Source: an uncultured Eubacteriales bacterium
GTDB lineage: Bacteria > Bacillota > Clostridia > Peptostreptococcales > Anaerovoracaceae
Assembly (NCBI GenBank): GCA_902786855.1
Contig: CADAEH010000005.1
Location: 114,470-178,469 of the forward strand
DNA: 64,000 nucleotides
Direction: 5' to 3'
Part shown: positions 1 through 8,952 of the stretch, piece after piece
Layout of the letters: every line of letters starts with the position of its first letter
How positions within the stretch are numbered: the first letter of the stretch is position 1
Position numbers and translations under genes: made by a program
The notes under the pieces: model-generated
Told to the model about the DNA's origin: nothing
Databases searched by the model: none
Seen by the model: the letters and a program-made list of their open reading frames with translations, nothing else

Positions 1-229
1 CTTTAACGCCTATACAGAATTCACTTCTGAGAGATTTTGCCATTTCAATGATCTCTGCAGGTGCATCTTCATTGAATGTCACCTGTGTTATTCCGGACTT
101 GTCTCTGAGATCTACGAAAACAAGGCTGCCAAGGCTTCTTGCCTTTGCGACCCATCCGTTGAGTGTGACATGTTTGCCTTCATCAGAGAGCCTGAGCTCT
201 CCGCACATGTGAGTTCTTTTATAAAGCAT
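1..229 (-). CDS. aspS: Aspartyl-tRNA synthetase, N-terminal fragment (runs off window)
   Basis: Only the first 76 codons are inside the window; the gene continues past base 1. The start reads [12 protein letters not shown], followed by a segment containing [21 protein letters not shown], which is the OB-fold anticodon-binding domain typical of bacterial AspRS (tRNA-Asp charging, cytoplasm). The ATG overlaps the last 11 bases of hisS, so the two synthetases are translationally coupled, a common arrangement in Bacillota. The catalytic domain cannot be inspected here. Confidence 0.93.
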   Translation of the reverse strand, partial: MLYKRTHMCGELRLSDEGKHVTLNGWVAKARSLGSLVFVDLRDKSGITQVTFNEDAPAEIIEMAKSLRSEFCIGVK

Positions 230-1481
230 TTGCCAAATCCTCCCTTTTTACTCTGATCTGTTCGCCGGTCTCCATATTCTTGAGGGTTATCTCACCACTC
301 TGGATCTCATCATCGCCAATCACAGCCGTAAAAGCAGCTTTGACTTTATTGGCGTATTTCATCTGGCCTTTGAGGTTTCTCTCTCTGGTATCGATCTCAG
401 CTCTTATGCCCTGCTTCCTCAGTTCATACAGCAGCTTGATAGCATAAGACTTGGCGGCATCTCCTATCCAAGCGAGGAACACCTGAGGTGCAGTATCCTC
501 TCCGAAGTCGGATCCGCATGCATCCATCAGGAGCAGCAGTCTTTCTTTACCGAGTCCAAAACCTACTCCCGGCATATCCGGCCCGCCGACTTCCTCTATA
601 AGATGGTCGTATCTGCCTCCTCCGCATACAGTACCCTGTGAGCCTATTTTTGTGGTTATAAACTCGAATGCTGTCTTTGTATAGTAGTCGAGGCCTCTGA
701 CGATCGACGGATCTATAACGTATTTTATGCCTATGGTATCGAGCTGGGAAGTCAGATCGTCGAAGGCCTTGCGACAGTCGTCACAGAGATAATCGAGCAT
801 CATCGGTGCGCCTTTCACGAGCTCCTGGTCCTCGGTGGACTTACAGTCGAGTATACGCATAGGGTTTTTGTCAAATCTGGACTTACATGTATCACAGAGA
901 CAATCATATTTAGGCCTCAAAAAGTCCTGCAGAGCTTTTTTATACACAGGCCTGCACTCTCTGCATCCTACGCTGGAAATATGCAGCTCTATATCCTCAA
1001 TTCCCATTCTTTTGAGAAAATCGTGTCCGAGAGCTATGATCTCAGCATCAGCAAGCATACTGTGTGTTCCGAAATTTTCTATCCCGAACTGGTGGAACTC
1101 TCTGAGCCTGCCGGCCTGCGGCTGCTCGCGCCTGAAACACGGGATGTCGTAGTAGAGCTTGGTCGGCTGCATCTCGGCATAGAGGTTGTGCTCTATGAAA
1201 GCTCTTACCGTAGGCGATGTGCCTTCAGGCTTCAGTGTAAGACTCTTGCCTTCTCTATCCTTGCCGCCCTTGTCATCGAAGGTATACATTTCCTTCTGAA
1301 CGACATCAGTCGTATCTCCTATTCCTCTGTTAAACAGCTCGGTAGCTTCGAATATCGGGGTCCTGATCTCTTTGAAACCGTATTCTCTGCAAATCTTTCT
1401 CCACTCCTCCTCAATGTAATGCCACTTATAGGCATCCTGAGGAAGCATGTCTTTCGTTCCTTTTATAGCTTTGAACGCCAT
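219..1481 (-). CDS. hisS: Histidyl-tRNA synthetase
   Basis: A 420-residue class II synthetase that charges tRNA-His in the cytoplasm. The N-terminus ([12 protein letters not shown]) is the usual HisRS opening. Motif 2 is seen as [19 protein letters not shown] near residues 115-132. The histidine-specific signature is [13 protein letters not shown] near 263-275, and the GGGRYDHL loop and a C-terminal anticodon-binding domain follow. The length is normal for the family. It lies between hemZ upstream (14-base gap) and aspS downstream (overlap), in an apparent secDF-relA-MBL-hemZ-hisS-aspS transcription unit. Nothing unusual is visible. Confidence 0.97.
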   Translation of the reverse strand: MAFKAIKGTKDMLPQDAYKWHYIEEEWRKICREYGFKEIRTPIFEATELFNRGIGDTTDVVQKEMYTFDDKGGKDREGKSLTLKPEGTSPTVRAFIEHNLYAEMQPTKLYYDIPCFRREQPQAGRLREFHQFGIENFGTHSMLADAEIIALGHDFLKRMGIEDIELHISSVGCRECRPVYKKALQDFLRPKYDCLCDTCKSRFDKNPMRILDCKSTEDQELVKGAPMMLDYLCDDCRKAFDDLTSQLDTIGIKYVIDPSIVRGLDYYTKTAFEFITTKIGSQGTVCGGGRYDHLIEEVGGPDMPGVGFGLGKERLLLLMDACGSDFGEDTAPQVFLAWIGDAAKSYAIKLLYELRKQGIRAEIDTRERNLKGQMKYANKVKAAFTAVIGDDEIQSGEITLKNMETGEQIRVKREDLANAL

Positions 1482-1495
1482 ATGATCCTCCGATT

Positions 1496-2872
1496 TTAAA
1501 TATAATATCCTTTTTTGCGCTCGAGCATCTCGTCAAAGCGCTCATTATATATCCTGTAATTGCTTACATTCGCTATGCGCTCAAGCCTGTCTTCATCGGG
1601 ATAGTATACTTTGCCGATGCCGCCCGCTCCGAGCGCGATTATAGTCTGCTTTTCTTCCATGATACGGATATTGTATATGGAATGATTTCCCGGTATACAG
1701 TACCCGACATTCTCAAGAGCACCCATCTGGTGCTTTTGCCTGTAAATGTAATACGGTACAAAACCCGCTTCACCGAGCTTTTGCCTTGCATAACTTACCA
1801 TTTCCGAAACCGTGTCGGTATCACGCCTGTAGTATTCAGGATCGTTTTCTCTCAACCTGGATCCGCGTTTTACGGAAAGCGTATGAACTGTTATGTTGTT
1901 GGCACCCAGACTTAGTATCTCATCAAGCGTTGCCCTGAAATCATCGAGATCTTCGCCGGGTAGACCTGCGATCAGATCTGCATTGATTACCTTGAAATCG
2001 TAATCAGCAGCAAGTTTATAGCCTCTTCGTATATCATCGGCAGTATGATCTCTGCCAATGCGATCAAGGGTCTCATCTTTCATGGACTGAGGATTGATGC
2101 TGATACGATTGACTCCAAGGCTGTGCATTACAGAAAGCTTTTCAGCCGTAATGGTGTCAGGCCTTCCTGCTTCGATAGTAAACTCGATCTTTTCAGGATC
2201 AACAAGAAATTCTTCTTTTACAGCAGTGATAAGTCTGCTGAGCTGATCTGCATTGAGAGTGGTCGGTGTGCCGCCTCCTACATAAACACTTTCGATAACT
2301 GTACGGTGATCCCTGCACAGCTTGCCTGTAAATCGGATCTCTTCAAGAAGATTGCAGAAATATTTTTCTATATCTGACTCCGGCGCAACGTTGGATGCAA
2401 AAGCACAGTACTCACATCTTGTCGGGCAGAACGGGATGCCTATATACAGTCCGGTCTTTGATGAAGGATCACCGTCCGAATAACTTGTCTGGTAGTCTAT
2501 GATCTCTCTGAGAAGGCTGATCTTGTCAGAAGATAAGAGGTATCTTTCTGAAAGCAGCTTTTCCATACCATCGACCCCGCCGGCTTCGTCCAGCATCTCA
2601 TATGCGAGCTTAAGTGGCCTTACTCCGGTCAGAGTACCCCAGCCGCTCGATCTTCCGGTGAGAGTAGAGAGAAGATGATAAAATTCTCTTTTTATCGCTT
2701 CCCTGTCATCTGAGCCGGATCTGTTGATCAGATAGCTTCCATCTCTCAGCTTAAGACTCTTCTCCGGAGTATCGATTCCGATGACTTCAAATTCATCATC
2801 AGAGAGAAATACTCTGGCCAGCTCTGCATAATGGTAGTCATTGGTTATATTACTTATATAAAACCTATACAA
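1496..2872 (-). CDS. hemZ: HemZ-type radical SAM protein (coproporphyrinogen III oxidase-like)
   Basis: A 458-residue radical SAM enzyme of the HemN/HemZ group. The cluster motif is C149-x3-C153-x2-C156 in the context [10 protein letters not shown], preceded by a HemZ-type N-terminal domain of about 140 residues. A GGGTPT motif and the HTLSVKRGS segment follow, as in HemN-like proteins. HemZ is classed as an oxygen-independent coproporphyrinogen III dehydrogenase, but this activity is uncertain in many Clostridia and no other late heme gene is in the window. It overlaps the upstream metallo-hydrolase by 8 bases. The family assignment is firm; the substrate is inferred. Confidence 0.85.
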   Translation of the reverse strand: MYRFYISNITNDYHYAELARVFLSDDEFEVIGIDTPEKSLKLRDGSYLINRSGSDDREAIKREFYHLLSTLTGRSSGWGTLTGVRPLKLAYEMLDEAGGVDGMEKLLSERYLLSSDKISLLREIIDYQTSYSDGDPSSKTGLYIGIPFCPTRCEYCAFASNVAPESDIEKYFCNLLEEIRFTGKLCRDHRTVIESVYVGGGTPTTLNADQLSRLITAVKEEFLVDPEKIEFTIEAGRPDTITAEKLSVMHSLGVNRISINPQSMKDETLDRIGRDHTADDIRRGYKLAADYDFKVINADLIAGLPGEDLDDFRATLDEILSLGANNITVHTLSVKRGSRLRENDPEYYRRDTDTVSEMVSYARQKLGEAGFVPYYIYRQKHQMGALENVGYCIPGNHSIYNIRIMEEKQTIIALGAGGIGKVYYPDEDRLERIANVSNYRIYNERFDEMLERKKGYYI

Positions 2873-3482
2873 AAGGATTTGACCTCTTTTCGTATCCTAT
2901 CTGAGTCGCCGGACCGTGTCCCGGATAAACGATCGTATCGTCGTCCAGAGTGTAGAGTTTCTCCTGTATCGACTTTACCATTGTAGGCCAGTCTCCTGTT
3001 TCAAGGGAGGTGTTGCCGACAGAAAGTCTGAAAAGAGTATCTCCTGTGAAAACTATGTTATCAGTTAAGTAGCATATTCCGCCTTCCGTATGACCCGGTG
3101 TTTCTATAACTTGAAATACAGTTTCTCCCAGTGTTACTGTATCCCCTTCGCTTAAAAGAAGCTGTGCCTCCGGACAGGTCGCTCCTCCGTGTGAAATCGC
3201 CATCCACTTATTATCTCTGCCTCCATGAAGCAGATATGTTTCACCTGAAGGCGCTGCAAAAGTAACATCAGGGTATGTTTCAAGATATATGCCTGCCGAA
3301 GCATAATGATCATAATGACCGTGAGTCAATAGCACGTATCTCAGATCAGTTATTTCAGAAGCAACTTCCGGCCCGTAATAACCCGGATCGATGATCGCTT
3401 GCTGCCCTGTCTGCGTATCTGTAACAAGATAGGTGTTTTCTCCGAGCGGTCCAAGCGGATAGTACTTTACATCTAAACTCAT
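2865..3482 (-). CDS. MBL-fold metallo-hydrolase (glyoxalase II-like)
   Basis: A 205-residue metallo-beta-lactamase-fold hydrolase of the YcbL/glyoxalase II-like type. The metal motif H54-x-H56-x-D58-H59 is seen in LTHGHYDHYAS. Further ligands are in TPGHTEGG (His), FTGDTLF (bridging Asp) and YPGHGP (His), so a two-metal site looks intact. There is no signal peptide, so it should be cytoplasmic. It sits 6 bases after relA and overlaps hemZ; a small MBL protein next to RelA is common in Clostridia. The substrate is unknown; thioester or phosphodiester hydrolysis is possible. Confidence 0.88.
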   Translation of the reverse strand: MSLDVKYYPLGPLGENTYLVTDTQTGQQAIIDPGYYGPEVASEITDLRYVLLTHGHYDHYASAGIYLETYPDVTFAAPSGETYLLHGGRDNKWMAISHGGATCPEAQLLLSEGDTVTLGETVFQVIETPGHTEGGICYLTDNIVFTGDTLFRLSVGNTSLETGDWPTMVKSIQEKLYTLDDDTIVYPGHGPATQIGYEKRSNPFV

Positions 3483-3488
3483 ATATTA

Positions 3489-5699
3489 TCACCTCGGTCT
3501 GTAAACTCTTATGACACCTTCTACTTGTCTAAGAGCAGTCAAAAGTCTCTGCATCTGATGCATATCAGTTATTTCGATAGTGATCAGCGTATTGGTAGTA
3601 CCGGGCTCTCCAGGTGTCAGGTTAAGGCCTACGACTTCAATATCATAGTCATCACAGACCTTGGAAATATCCTTGAAGATGCCCTTCCTTTCTTCAGATA
3701 CAACCTGGAGATCAACGTAATATTTACGATCGGCATCAGGAGTATCCCAGTTTACTTCTATCAGTCTTGGCCTGTCACCTTCTCGGAGATTGGTAACATT
3801 CGTACAGTCCGCTCTGTGTACAGTGATGCCTTTTCCTTTTGAAATATATCCGATGATGGCATCACCGGGCACCGGGTTACAGCAGGTGGCACGCCTTATC
3901 AGAAGATTGTCGGCTCCGTTTACTACAATGCCGGATGCTGATGTCTCGCGCCTCTTTTCAACAGGCTTTTTCTTGACTTCTATCTGATCCTTTTCTTTTT
4001 CTTCTTCTTTTTTCTTATTGTCCGCTTCGTAGTATTCGATAAGTTTCTGACCGAACTTGGAAACGGAGTTGCCGCCTCTTGATATCTGAAGGTAAAGTTC
4101 ATTGACGTCTGAACAGTTGAAGTCTTTTACAGCCTTCAGTATATAAGCATTCTTGGCAACGAGAGCAGGATCATAGCCTTTTTTTCTTATATAGTTATTG
4201 ATATTGGACTTGCCGCGGGTGACGTCACTGTCTTTTTCTGCCTTGCGCAGCCAGTTCCTTATCTTGTTTCTGGCCTGTGATGTCTTGCATATTTTGAGCC
4301 AGTCAATGCTCGGACCAGATGAATTGGCAGAGGTGACGATCTCCACGATGTCACCGTTATTGAGTTTGTGGTCTATCGTGACCATCTTGCCGTTTACTTT
4401 AGCACCGACACACCTTATACCTACATCTGTATGGATCTTGAATGCAAAGTCAAGAGGTGTACTGTCAGCAGGCAGTTCCATGACATCGCCGTTCGGTGTG
4501 AATACAAAGACCTGATTATCAAAAAGGTCCATTTTGAGGGTCTCAAGAAACTCTACAGAATCATCAGCGTCTTTCTGCCACTCGAGAGCCTGCCTGAGCC
4601 AGGCAAGCTTCTGCTCACTTTCATCTTCCTTGCCTGAGATCTTTCCCTCTTTATACTTCCAATGTGCAGCAATACCGTATTCAGCAATGCGGTGCATCTC
4701 ATAAGTGCGTATCTGTATCTCAAACGGTTCACCGTTATCACCTATAACAGTAGTGTGAAGAGATTGATACATGTTAGGTTTAGGCATCGCTATATAGTCT
4801 TTGAATCTGCCCGGGATAGGTTTCCAGCGTGTGTGGACCATTCCGAGAGCTGCGTAACAATCCTTGACACTCGAAACAAGTATCCTTACAGCCAGCAGAT
4901 CGAATATCTCATCAAGCTGCTTGTGCTGGATGACCATCTTGCGGTAAATGCTGTACATGTGCTTTGAACGGCCTTTTACCTCATGCTGAATGCCGGCTTT
5001 GTCAAGCTCTGCAGAAATCTCAGCGATCAGTGACTGGATGTCCTTTTCATATTTTGCCTTCTTGGCAGTTACTGCAGTAGACAGCTTCTTATAATCGATC
5101 GGATGCAGGAACTTGAGTGCAAGATCTTCAAGTTCGAACTTGATGCTGAACATACCGAGTCTGCCTGCCAACGGAGCATAGATCTCAAGAGTCTCAAGAG
5201 CCTTGCTCTCCCTCTTGTTGGTCGGCATGTATTCAAGAGTTCTCATGTTATGAAGCCTGTCTGCAAGCTTTATGATGAGAACTCTGATGTCCTTCGACAT
5301 GGCGAGGAACATTTTTCTGAAGTTTTCAGCCTGTACTTTTTCAGAAGATGTATCAAAAGAGATATTTCCGAGCTTAGTGACACCGTCTACGAGCGCCGCT
5401 ATCTTCTCATCGAAATCCTGAACGAGCTGTTCTCTTGTATAATCGGTATCTTCAACTACATCATGAAGCAGACCGGCAATGACAGTTTCATTATCCATGC
5501 CAAAACCGGCCAGTATCTTAGCTACGGCTATAGGGTGGATTATGTATGGTTCACCACTCTTGCGAAACTGCCCTTCGTGGAGACGAAGAGCAATTTCATA
5601 AGCCTTGATAATGGCTGAGTCATCATACTTGGGATTGATATCTGTGATCTCCCGCATGAAATTTTCAGTTGTAAGATCGAGAACCTTACCTGGTGCCAT
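3489..5699 (-). CDS. relA: Bifunctional (p)ppGpp synthetase/hydrolase RelA/SpoT
   Basis: A 736-residue long Rsh enzyme that makes and degrades the stringent-response alarmone. It has an HD hydrolase domain (GLLHDVVEDTDYT near residue 80), a synthetase domain (RFKDYIAMPKPNMYQSLHTT near 300), a TGS domain (VFVFTPNGDVMELP near 400), a zinc-finger region (RATCCNPVPGD, then HRADCTN) and a C-terminal ACT domain. Both catalytic halves look intact, so a bifunctional enzyme is expected. The start is supported by a GAAGGA ribosome site. It follows secDF with a 20-base gap. Confidence 0.96.
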   Translation of the reverse strand: MAPGKVLDLTTENFMREITDINPKYDDSAIIKAYEIALRLHEGQFRKSGEPYIIHPIAVAKILAGFGMDNETVIAGLLHDVVEDTDYTREQLVQDFDEKIAALVDGVTKLGNISFDTSSEKVQAENFRKMFLAMSKDIRVLIIKLADRLHNMRTLEYMPTNKRESKALETLEIYAPLAGRLGMFSIKFELEDLALKFLHPIDYKKLSTAVTAKKAKYEKDIQSLIAEISAELDKAGIQHEVKGRSKHMYSIYRKMVIQHKQLDEIFDLLAVRILVSSVKDCYAALGMVHTRWKPIPGRFKDYIAMPKPNMYQSLHTTVIGDNGEPFEIQIRTYEMHRIAEYGIAAHWKYKEGKISGKEDESEQKLAWLRQALEWQKDADDSVEFLETLKMDLFDNQVFVFTPNGDVMELPADSTPLDFAFKIHTDVGIRCVGAKVNGKMVTIDHKLNNGDIVEIVTSANSSGPSIDWLKICKTSQARNKIRNWLRKAEKDSDVTRGKSNINNYIRKKGYDPALVAKNAYILKAVKDFNCSDVNELYLQISRGGNSVSKFGQKLIEYYEADNKKKEEEKEKDQIEVKKKPVEKRRETSASGIVVNGADNLLIRRATCCNPVPGDAIIGYISKGKGITVHRADCTNVTNLREGDRPRLIEVNWDTPDADRKYYVDLQVVSEERKGIFKDISKVCDDYDIEVVGLNLTPGEPGTTNTLITIEITDMHQMQRLLTALRQVEGVIRVYRPR

Positions 5700-5719
5700 T
5701 TCTTTTCCTTCAGATCAGT

Positions 5720-7996
5720 TTATTTTACGATACCGTCGTTTTCACGCCTTCTGCTGTTTCTCTTGCGGTCTCTGGAAGCCTTTTCCTGCATCTCAGCATA
5801 TTTAGAAAGATTCTCTTTCCTTGTCAGCTCATAGAAGAGCGGGCTGCAGAGGAATACTGATGAATAAGTACCGACGAATACACCTATCATCAGCGGGATG
5901 AGGAATGCTCTGAGTTCTGAGCTTGCCATTACGAAGAGAGGGATCATTACAACCAATGTAGTAAGTGATGTCATGATCGATCTTGTAAGAGTCTGGTTAA
6001 CGCTCGTGTCTATCAGCTCTTCATTTTGCTTACGCTTGAAGAACTTGGAGTTCTCTCTGATCCTGTCAAATACAACGATTGTATCGTTGATAGAGTATCC
6101 TACTACTGTCAGAATACCAGCGATGAACGGGTTGTTGATAGTGATACGGAAAATCGCATACAGCGACAGTGTAACCATTACGTCGTGTGCAAGTCCGGCA
6201 ACAGCTGCAAGTCCGTATTTCCATGTCTTGAATCTGAATCTGATGTAGATCAGCATTACTACTGCTGCGATGAGTATGGACTTGATGGCGTTCTGTCTGA
6301 GATCCTTTCCTACTGTAGGACCGAATTCTTCAGATGCCAGTACATCTTTGTCATCGAAACCGTATTTTTCCTGCAGAGTGTTCACTACTGCTGTACGGTC
6401 AGCAGATTTCAGATCCTTTATAGTTCTGATGATTATCTGAGAGTGGTTATCGGAAGCATATACGATAGTAGGATTGAGGTCATAATCGGCAATCGCGTCT
6501 TTTACTTCGTTTATATCCACTTCCTGACCCATCTCGATCTGCATCATAGTACCGCCTGTGAAGTCGATACCATAATTGAATCCTCTGAAGAGTGCGAATC
6601 CCATGCCTATGATGATAACGCATGCGCTGATAGCATAGAATTTCTTTCTGTTCCTGATAAAATGGAATCCGAACTGTTTTCCGAGGATTTTGGCTGTACC
6701 GTCTTCTTTAAGACCGAACATAGCCGGTGTTCCGAATTTTTCACTGTCTGCAAGCAGTCCGACAAACAGCTGTGTGATGAATACAGCTGTTATAACTGAC
6801 ATTACAGTACCTATCATCAGTGTAAGCGCGAATCCCTTGACTGATGTAGTACCGAACAGATACAGAACGAATGCGGCAACAAGTGTTGTCGTCTGTGCGT
6901 CTACTACAGTTGACAGAGCTGCACGATATCCCATATCTACAGCTACTCTTACAGATTTACCCTTACCGATCTCTTCTCTGATACGTGTAAAGATGATTAC
7001 ATTGGAGTCTACAGCCATACCTATGGACAGGATGATACCTGCGATACCAGGCAGCGTGAGTACAGATCCCATTCCGACCATGATCCAGAGTACGAGCTGG
7101 ATATAGAGGAGCAGAGCGATATCTGCTACGAAACCAAGGACACCGTATACTACCAGCATCAGAATGAGTACCAGTGCAAGACCTATAGCACCGGCCTTAA
7201 CACTCAGTGTAAGAGCATTCGCACCGATAGTAGCTGTCTGGACTGATGAATTGATCTCTGTCAGATTAGCCGGAAGAGCACCTCCCCTGATAAGTGCTGA
7301 GAGACCGGATGCTTCTGTTTCAGAGAAACCGCCGGGTCTTGTGATCTCACATGATCTTGAGTTGATCTTTTCATGTACTGTAGGAGCTGAGATGACTTCA
7401 TCATCGAGACAGATGACGATAGCCCTGCTGTCAACAAGACTGCCATCCTCATCAGTCATCGTAGGCTGGATCTCACCTGTCACTGCCTTACCGGTAGCGT
7501 CAGCAAAGAGATCACTGCCTTCAGCTGTAAAATCGATAGTGATCTTGTAACCGCCATTGTTGGTATCGGTAGCTATCTGTGAATCACTGATGCCGTCACC
7601 GGTCAGAGCAAGTGTACCGTCAGCGAGGAAGAACTGGAGCTGAGCCGTCCTTCCTATCTGCTCAATAGCTTCTTCCGCGTTTTCTACGCCAGGCATCTCA
7701 ACTCTTATCCTGTTGGTACCCTCAATAGATACTGCCGCTTCGCTGATACCCATTGCATTGACTCTGTTTTCGAGTACACTCTTGGTCTGGTTCATGATCT
7801 GTGTAAGATCAGTCCCTGTTTCCTTTGTGTCAGCCTCGAGCAGCACGTAGACACCTCCGTTGATATCGAGTCCGTACTTAAGCTGCTTACCGAGATTGCC
7901 CACTTTGTCTCCGATACCGAAGAGTGAGACGAACCATGCAGCGATCAGAATTACGATCACCAGAACTGCAAATACTTTCTTTCTTCCTGTTTTCAT
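5720..7996 (-). CDS. secDF: Fused protein-export membrane protein SecDF
   Basis: A fused SecD-SecF protein, 758 residues from the ATG at 7996, which uses the proton-motive force to assist Sec export. The SecD half has TM1 at residues 9-25, a large extracytoplasmic domain (GGVYVLLEAD to the LRGGALPANL region) and a TM bundle with the VDSNVIIFTRIREE motif. The SecF half begins near residue 440 with FHFIRNRKKFYAIS and includes GYSINDTIVVFDRIREN. A TTG seven codons further upstream is also in frame, but the ATG gives the normal N-terminus MKTGRKK; the AAAGG site is about 13 bases before it. A candidate promoter lies just upstream, after the yajC terminator. Confidence 0.95.
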   Translation of the reverse strand: MKTGRKKVFAVLVIVILIAAWFVSLFGIGDKVGNLGKQLKYGLDINGGVYVLLEADTKETGTDLTQIMNQTKSVLENRVNAMGISEAAVSIEGTNRIRVEMPGVENAEEAIEQIGRTAQLQFFLADGTLALTGDGISDSQIATDTNNGGYKITIDFTAEGSDLFADATGKAVTGEIQPTMTDEDGSLVDSRAIVICLDDEVISAPTVHEKINSRSCEITRPGGFSETEASGLSALIRGGALPANLTEINSSVQTATIGANALTLSVKAGAIGLALVLILMLVVYGVLGFVADIALLLYIQLVLWIMVGMGSVLTLPGIAGIILSIGMAVDSNVIIFTRIREEIGKGKSVRVAVDMGYRAALSTVVDAQTTTLVAAFVLYLFGTTSVKGFALTLMIGTVMSVITAVFITQLFVGLLADSEKFGTPAMFGLKEDGTAKILGKQFGFHFIRNRKKFYAISACVIIIGMGFALFRGFNYGIDFTGGTMMQIEMGQEVDINEVKDAIADYDLNPTIVYASDNHSQIIIRTIKDLKSADRTAVVNTLQEKYGFDDKDVLASEEFGPTVGKDLRQNAIKSILIAAVVMLIYIRFRFKTWKYGLAAVAGLAHDVMVTLSLYAIFRITINNPFIAGILTVVGYSINDTIVVFDRIRENSKFFKRKQNEELIDTSVNQTLTRSIMTSLTTLVVMIPLFVMASSELRAFLIPLMIGVFVGTYSSVFLCSPLFYELTRKENLSKYAEMQEKASRDRKRNSRRRENDGIVK

Positions 7997-8054
7997 TTTG
8001 ATATATTGACCTTTCAAATAGAATGCTAAATGTTGTTAAACTGTCGAAAATCGC

Positions 8055-8082
8055 ATAGTACGACATTTAAACAATAATTCAA
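8055..8082 (-). promoter_or_regulatory. Candidate sigma-A promoter for secDF
   Basis: On the minus strand TTGAAT and TACTAT are separated by 16 bases, about 60 bases before the SecDF start codon and after the yajC terminator. It would let secDF-relA-MBL-hemZ-hisS-aspS be transcribed independently of yajC. This is based on consensus match only. Confidence 0.5.
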
Positions 8083-8114
8083 TCTATTTTATCCGATTGC
8101 AATTGAAATTTCAA

Positions 8115-8142
8115 CAAAAAAGCACCTCGCAGAGAGGTGCTT
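8115..8142 (-). terminator. Intrinsic terminator after yajC
   Basis: On the minus strand AGCACCTC pairs with GAGGTGCT across a 5-base loop and is followed by a run of T (GCTTTTTTG). It lies 29 bases past the yajC stop codon, ending the tRNA-Leu/tRNA-Leu/yajC unit. Confidence 0.88.
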
Positions 8143-8170
8143 GATGTATTAATTTCTATACGAATCCGTA

Positions 8171-8578
8171 CTATTTTTCTTCGGCTTTTTCTTCAGCAGT
8201 ATCGGACTTCTTGGTCAGCTTTTTAGGAGTTACCTTCTTGTCCCTGTCAGGCTTTTTTTCTTCTTCAGGCTCTGAATTAGAAGCTTCCTTCTTAGCCTCT
8301 TCCTTTGCAGCGTCACTTCTGACTACACTTGAAATAGCAGTTTTAAGAAACTCGATCTTATTTCTTGCGGAACCTGTTTCAACAACAACAGTTTTCTCTG
8401 TTATCTTGGTAACCTTTCCTACTACGCCGCCTATAGTGATAATCTCATCACCAACCTGCAGGCTGGCTCTCATCTCTCTGTCTTCCTTGTCTTTTTTTCT
8501 CTGCGGTCTGATCATCATGAAGTAGATCATTGCGATGAATACGACCAGTAAAAGAATGTTAGCAACAGATGACTGCAT
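8171..8578 (-). CDS. yajC: Preprotein translocase accessory subunit YajC
   Basis: A 135-residue YajC homologue: one N-terminal membrane segment (about residues 7-26, ILLLVVFIAMIYFMMI), then the RPQRKKDKE signature and a cytoplasmic domain with GDEIITIGGVVGKV. The last 45 residues are a charged Glu/Lys-rich tail, longer than in short YajC proteins. YajC associates with SecDF. A strong GAGGAGGG ribosome site precedes the ATG. It is transcribed directly behind two tRNA-Leu genes, with secDF next but behind a terminator. Confidence 0.94.
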   Translation of the reverse strand: MQSSVANILLLVVFIAMIYFMMIRPQRKKDKEDREMRASLQVGDEIITIGGVVGKVTKITEKTVVVETGSARNKIEFLKTAISSVVRSDAAKEEAKKEASNSEPEEEKKPDRDKKVTPKKLTKKSDTAEEKAEEK

Positions 8579-8619
8579 AATACCCTCCTCAATTATATCT
8601 TAGTATCGCTTTGTCAATA

Positions 8620-8706
8620 TGGTACCGGTGGTGGGGCTCGAACCCACACGATGTCGCCATCACCGGATTTTGAATCCGGCGCGTCTGCCAATTCCGCCAC
8701 ACCGGC
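8620..8706 (-). tRNA. tRNA-Leu (anticodon CAA)
   Basis: An 87-base class II tRNA including an encoded CCA end. The acceptor GCCGGTG pairs with CACCGGT (G1:U72 wobble). The anticodon arm is CCGGA-TTCAAAA-TCCGG, giving anticodon CAA (reads UUG). There is a long variable arm typical of tRNA-Leu and a T arm with GGTTCGAGCC. It lies between the upstream tRNA-Leu(GAG) and yajC. Confidence 0.95.
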
Positions 8707-8741
8707 ATATGGCAGTCCACCATTTTTTTAAGAAAAAAAAG

Positions 8742-8824
8742 TGGTGTGGATGACTGGACTCGAACCAGCACGGTTGCCCACATGGCCCTCAACCATGCGC
8801 GTCTGCCTATTCCGCCACATCCAC
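8742..8824 (-). tRNA. tRNA-Leu (anticodon GAG)
   Basis: An 83-base class II tRNA with encoded CCA. The acceptor GTGGATG pairs perfectly with CATCCAC. The anticodon arm is CATGG-TTGAGGG-CCATG, giving anticodon GAG (reads CUC/CUU). The variable arm is long and the T arm contains GGTTCGAGTCC. A near-consensus promoter ends 13 bases upstream, and tRNA-Leu(CAA) follows after 35 bases. Confidence 0.94.
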
Positions 8825-8837
8825 ACGTCAATTATGT

Positions 8838-8866
8838 ATTATAGAGATTTGAATGATGAAAATCAA
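8838..8866 (-). promoter_or_regulatory. Sigma-A promoter for tRNA-Leu/tRNA-Leu/yajC
   Basis: On the minus strand TTGATT and TATAAT are separated by exactly 17 bases, and the -10 box ends 13 bases before the tRNA-Leu(GAG) 5' end. This is close to consensus, as expected for a stable RNA promoter. No other promoter is evident before yajC. Confidence 0.8.
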
Positions 8867-8895
8867 GCAAAATTTCAGAAAAAATTGTATTGAAT

Positions 8896-8943
8896 AAAAA
8901 CCCGGGTATACTTTCAAGGTTATACCCTTAAAGGTACACCCGG
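8896..8943 (-). terminator. Intrinsic terminator after the UroD-family gene at 8953
   Basis: On the minus strand a long hairpin pairs CCGGGT.TAC.TTT with GAAAGTATACCCGG and is followed by GTTTTTATT. It begins about 10 bases past the stop codon of the adjoining methyltransferase-family gene and closes the methyltransferase island. Confidence 0.85.
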
Positions 8944-8952
8944 AAGTCGTGA

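Noticed and set aside
6026-6799. A 257-codon plus-strand open frame opposite secDF
   Set aside because: It lies fully antisense to a conserved gene and its product looks like the complement of SecF codons; a shadow.
8589-8831. An 80-codon open frame over the two tRNA genes on the minus strand
   Set aside because: It is made by read-through of the tRNA-Leu genes; both tRNAs fold fully and there is no ribosome site.
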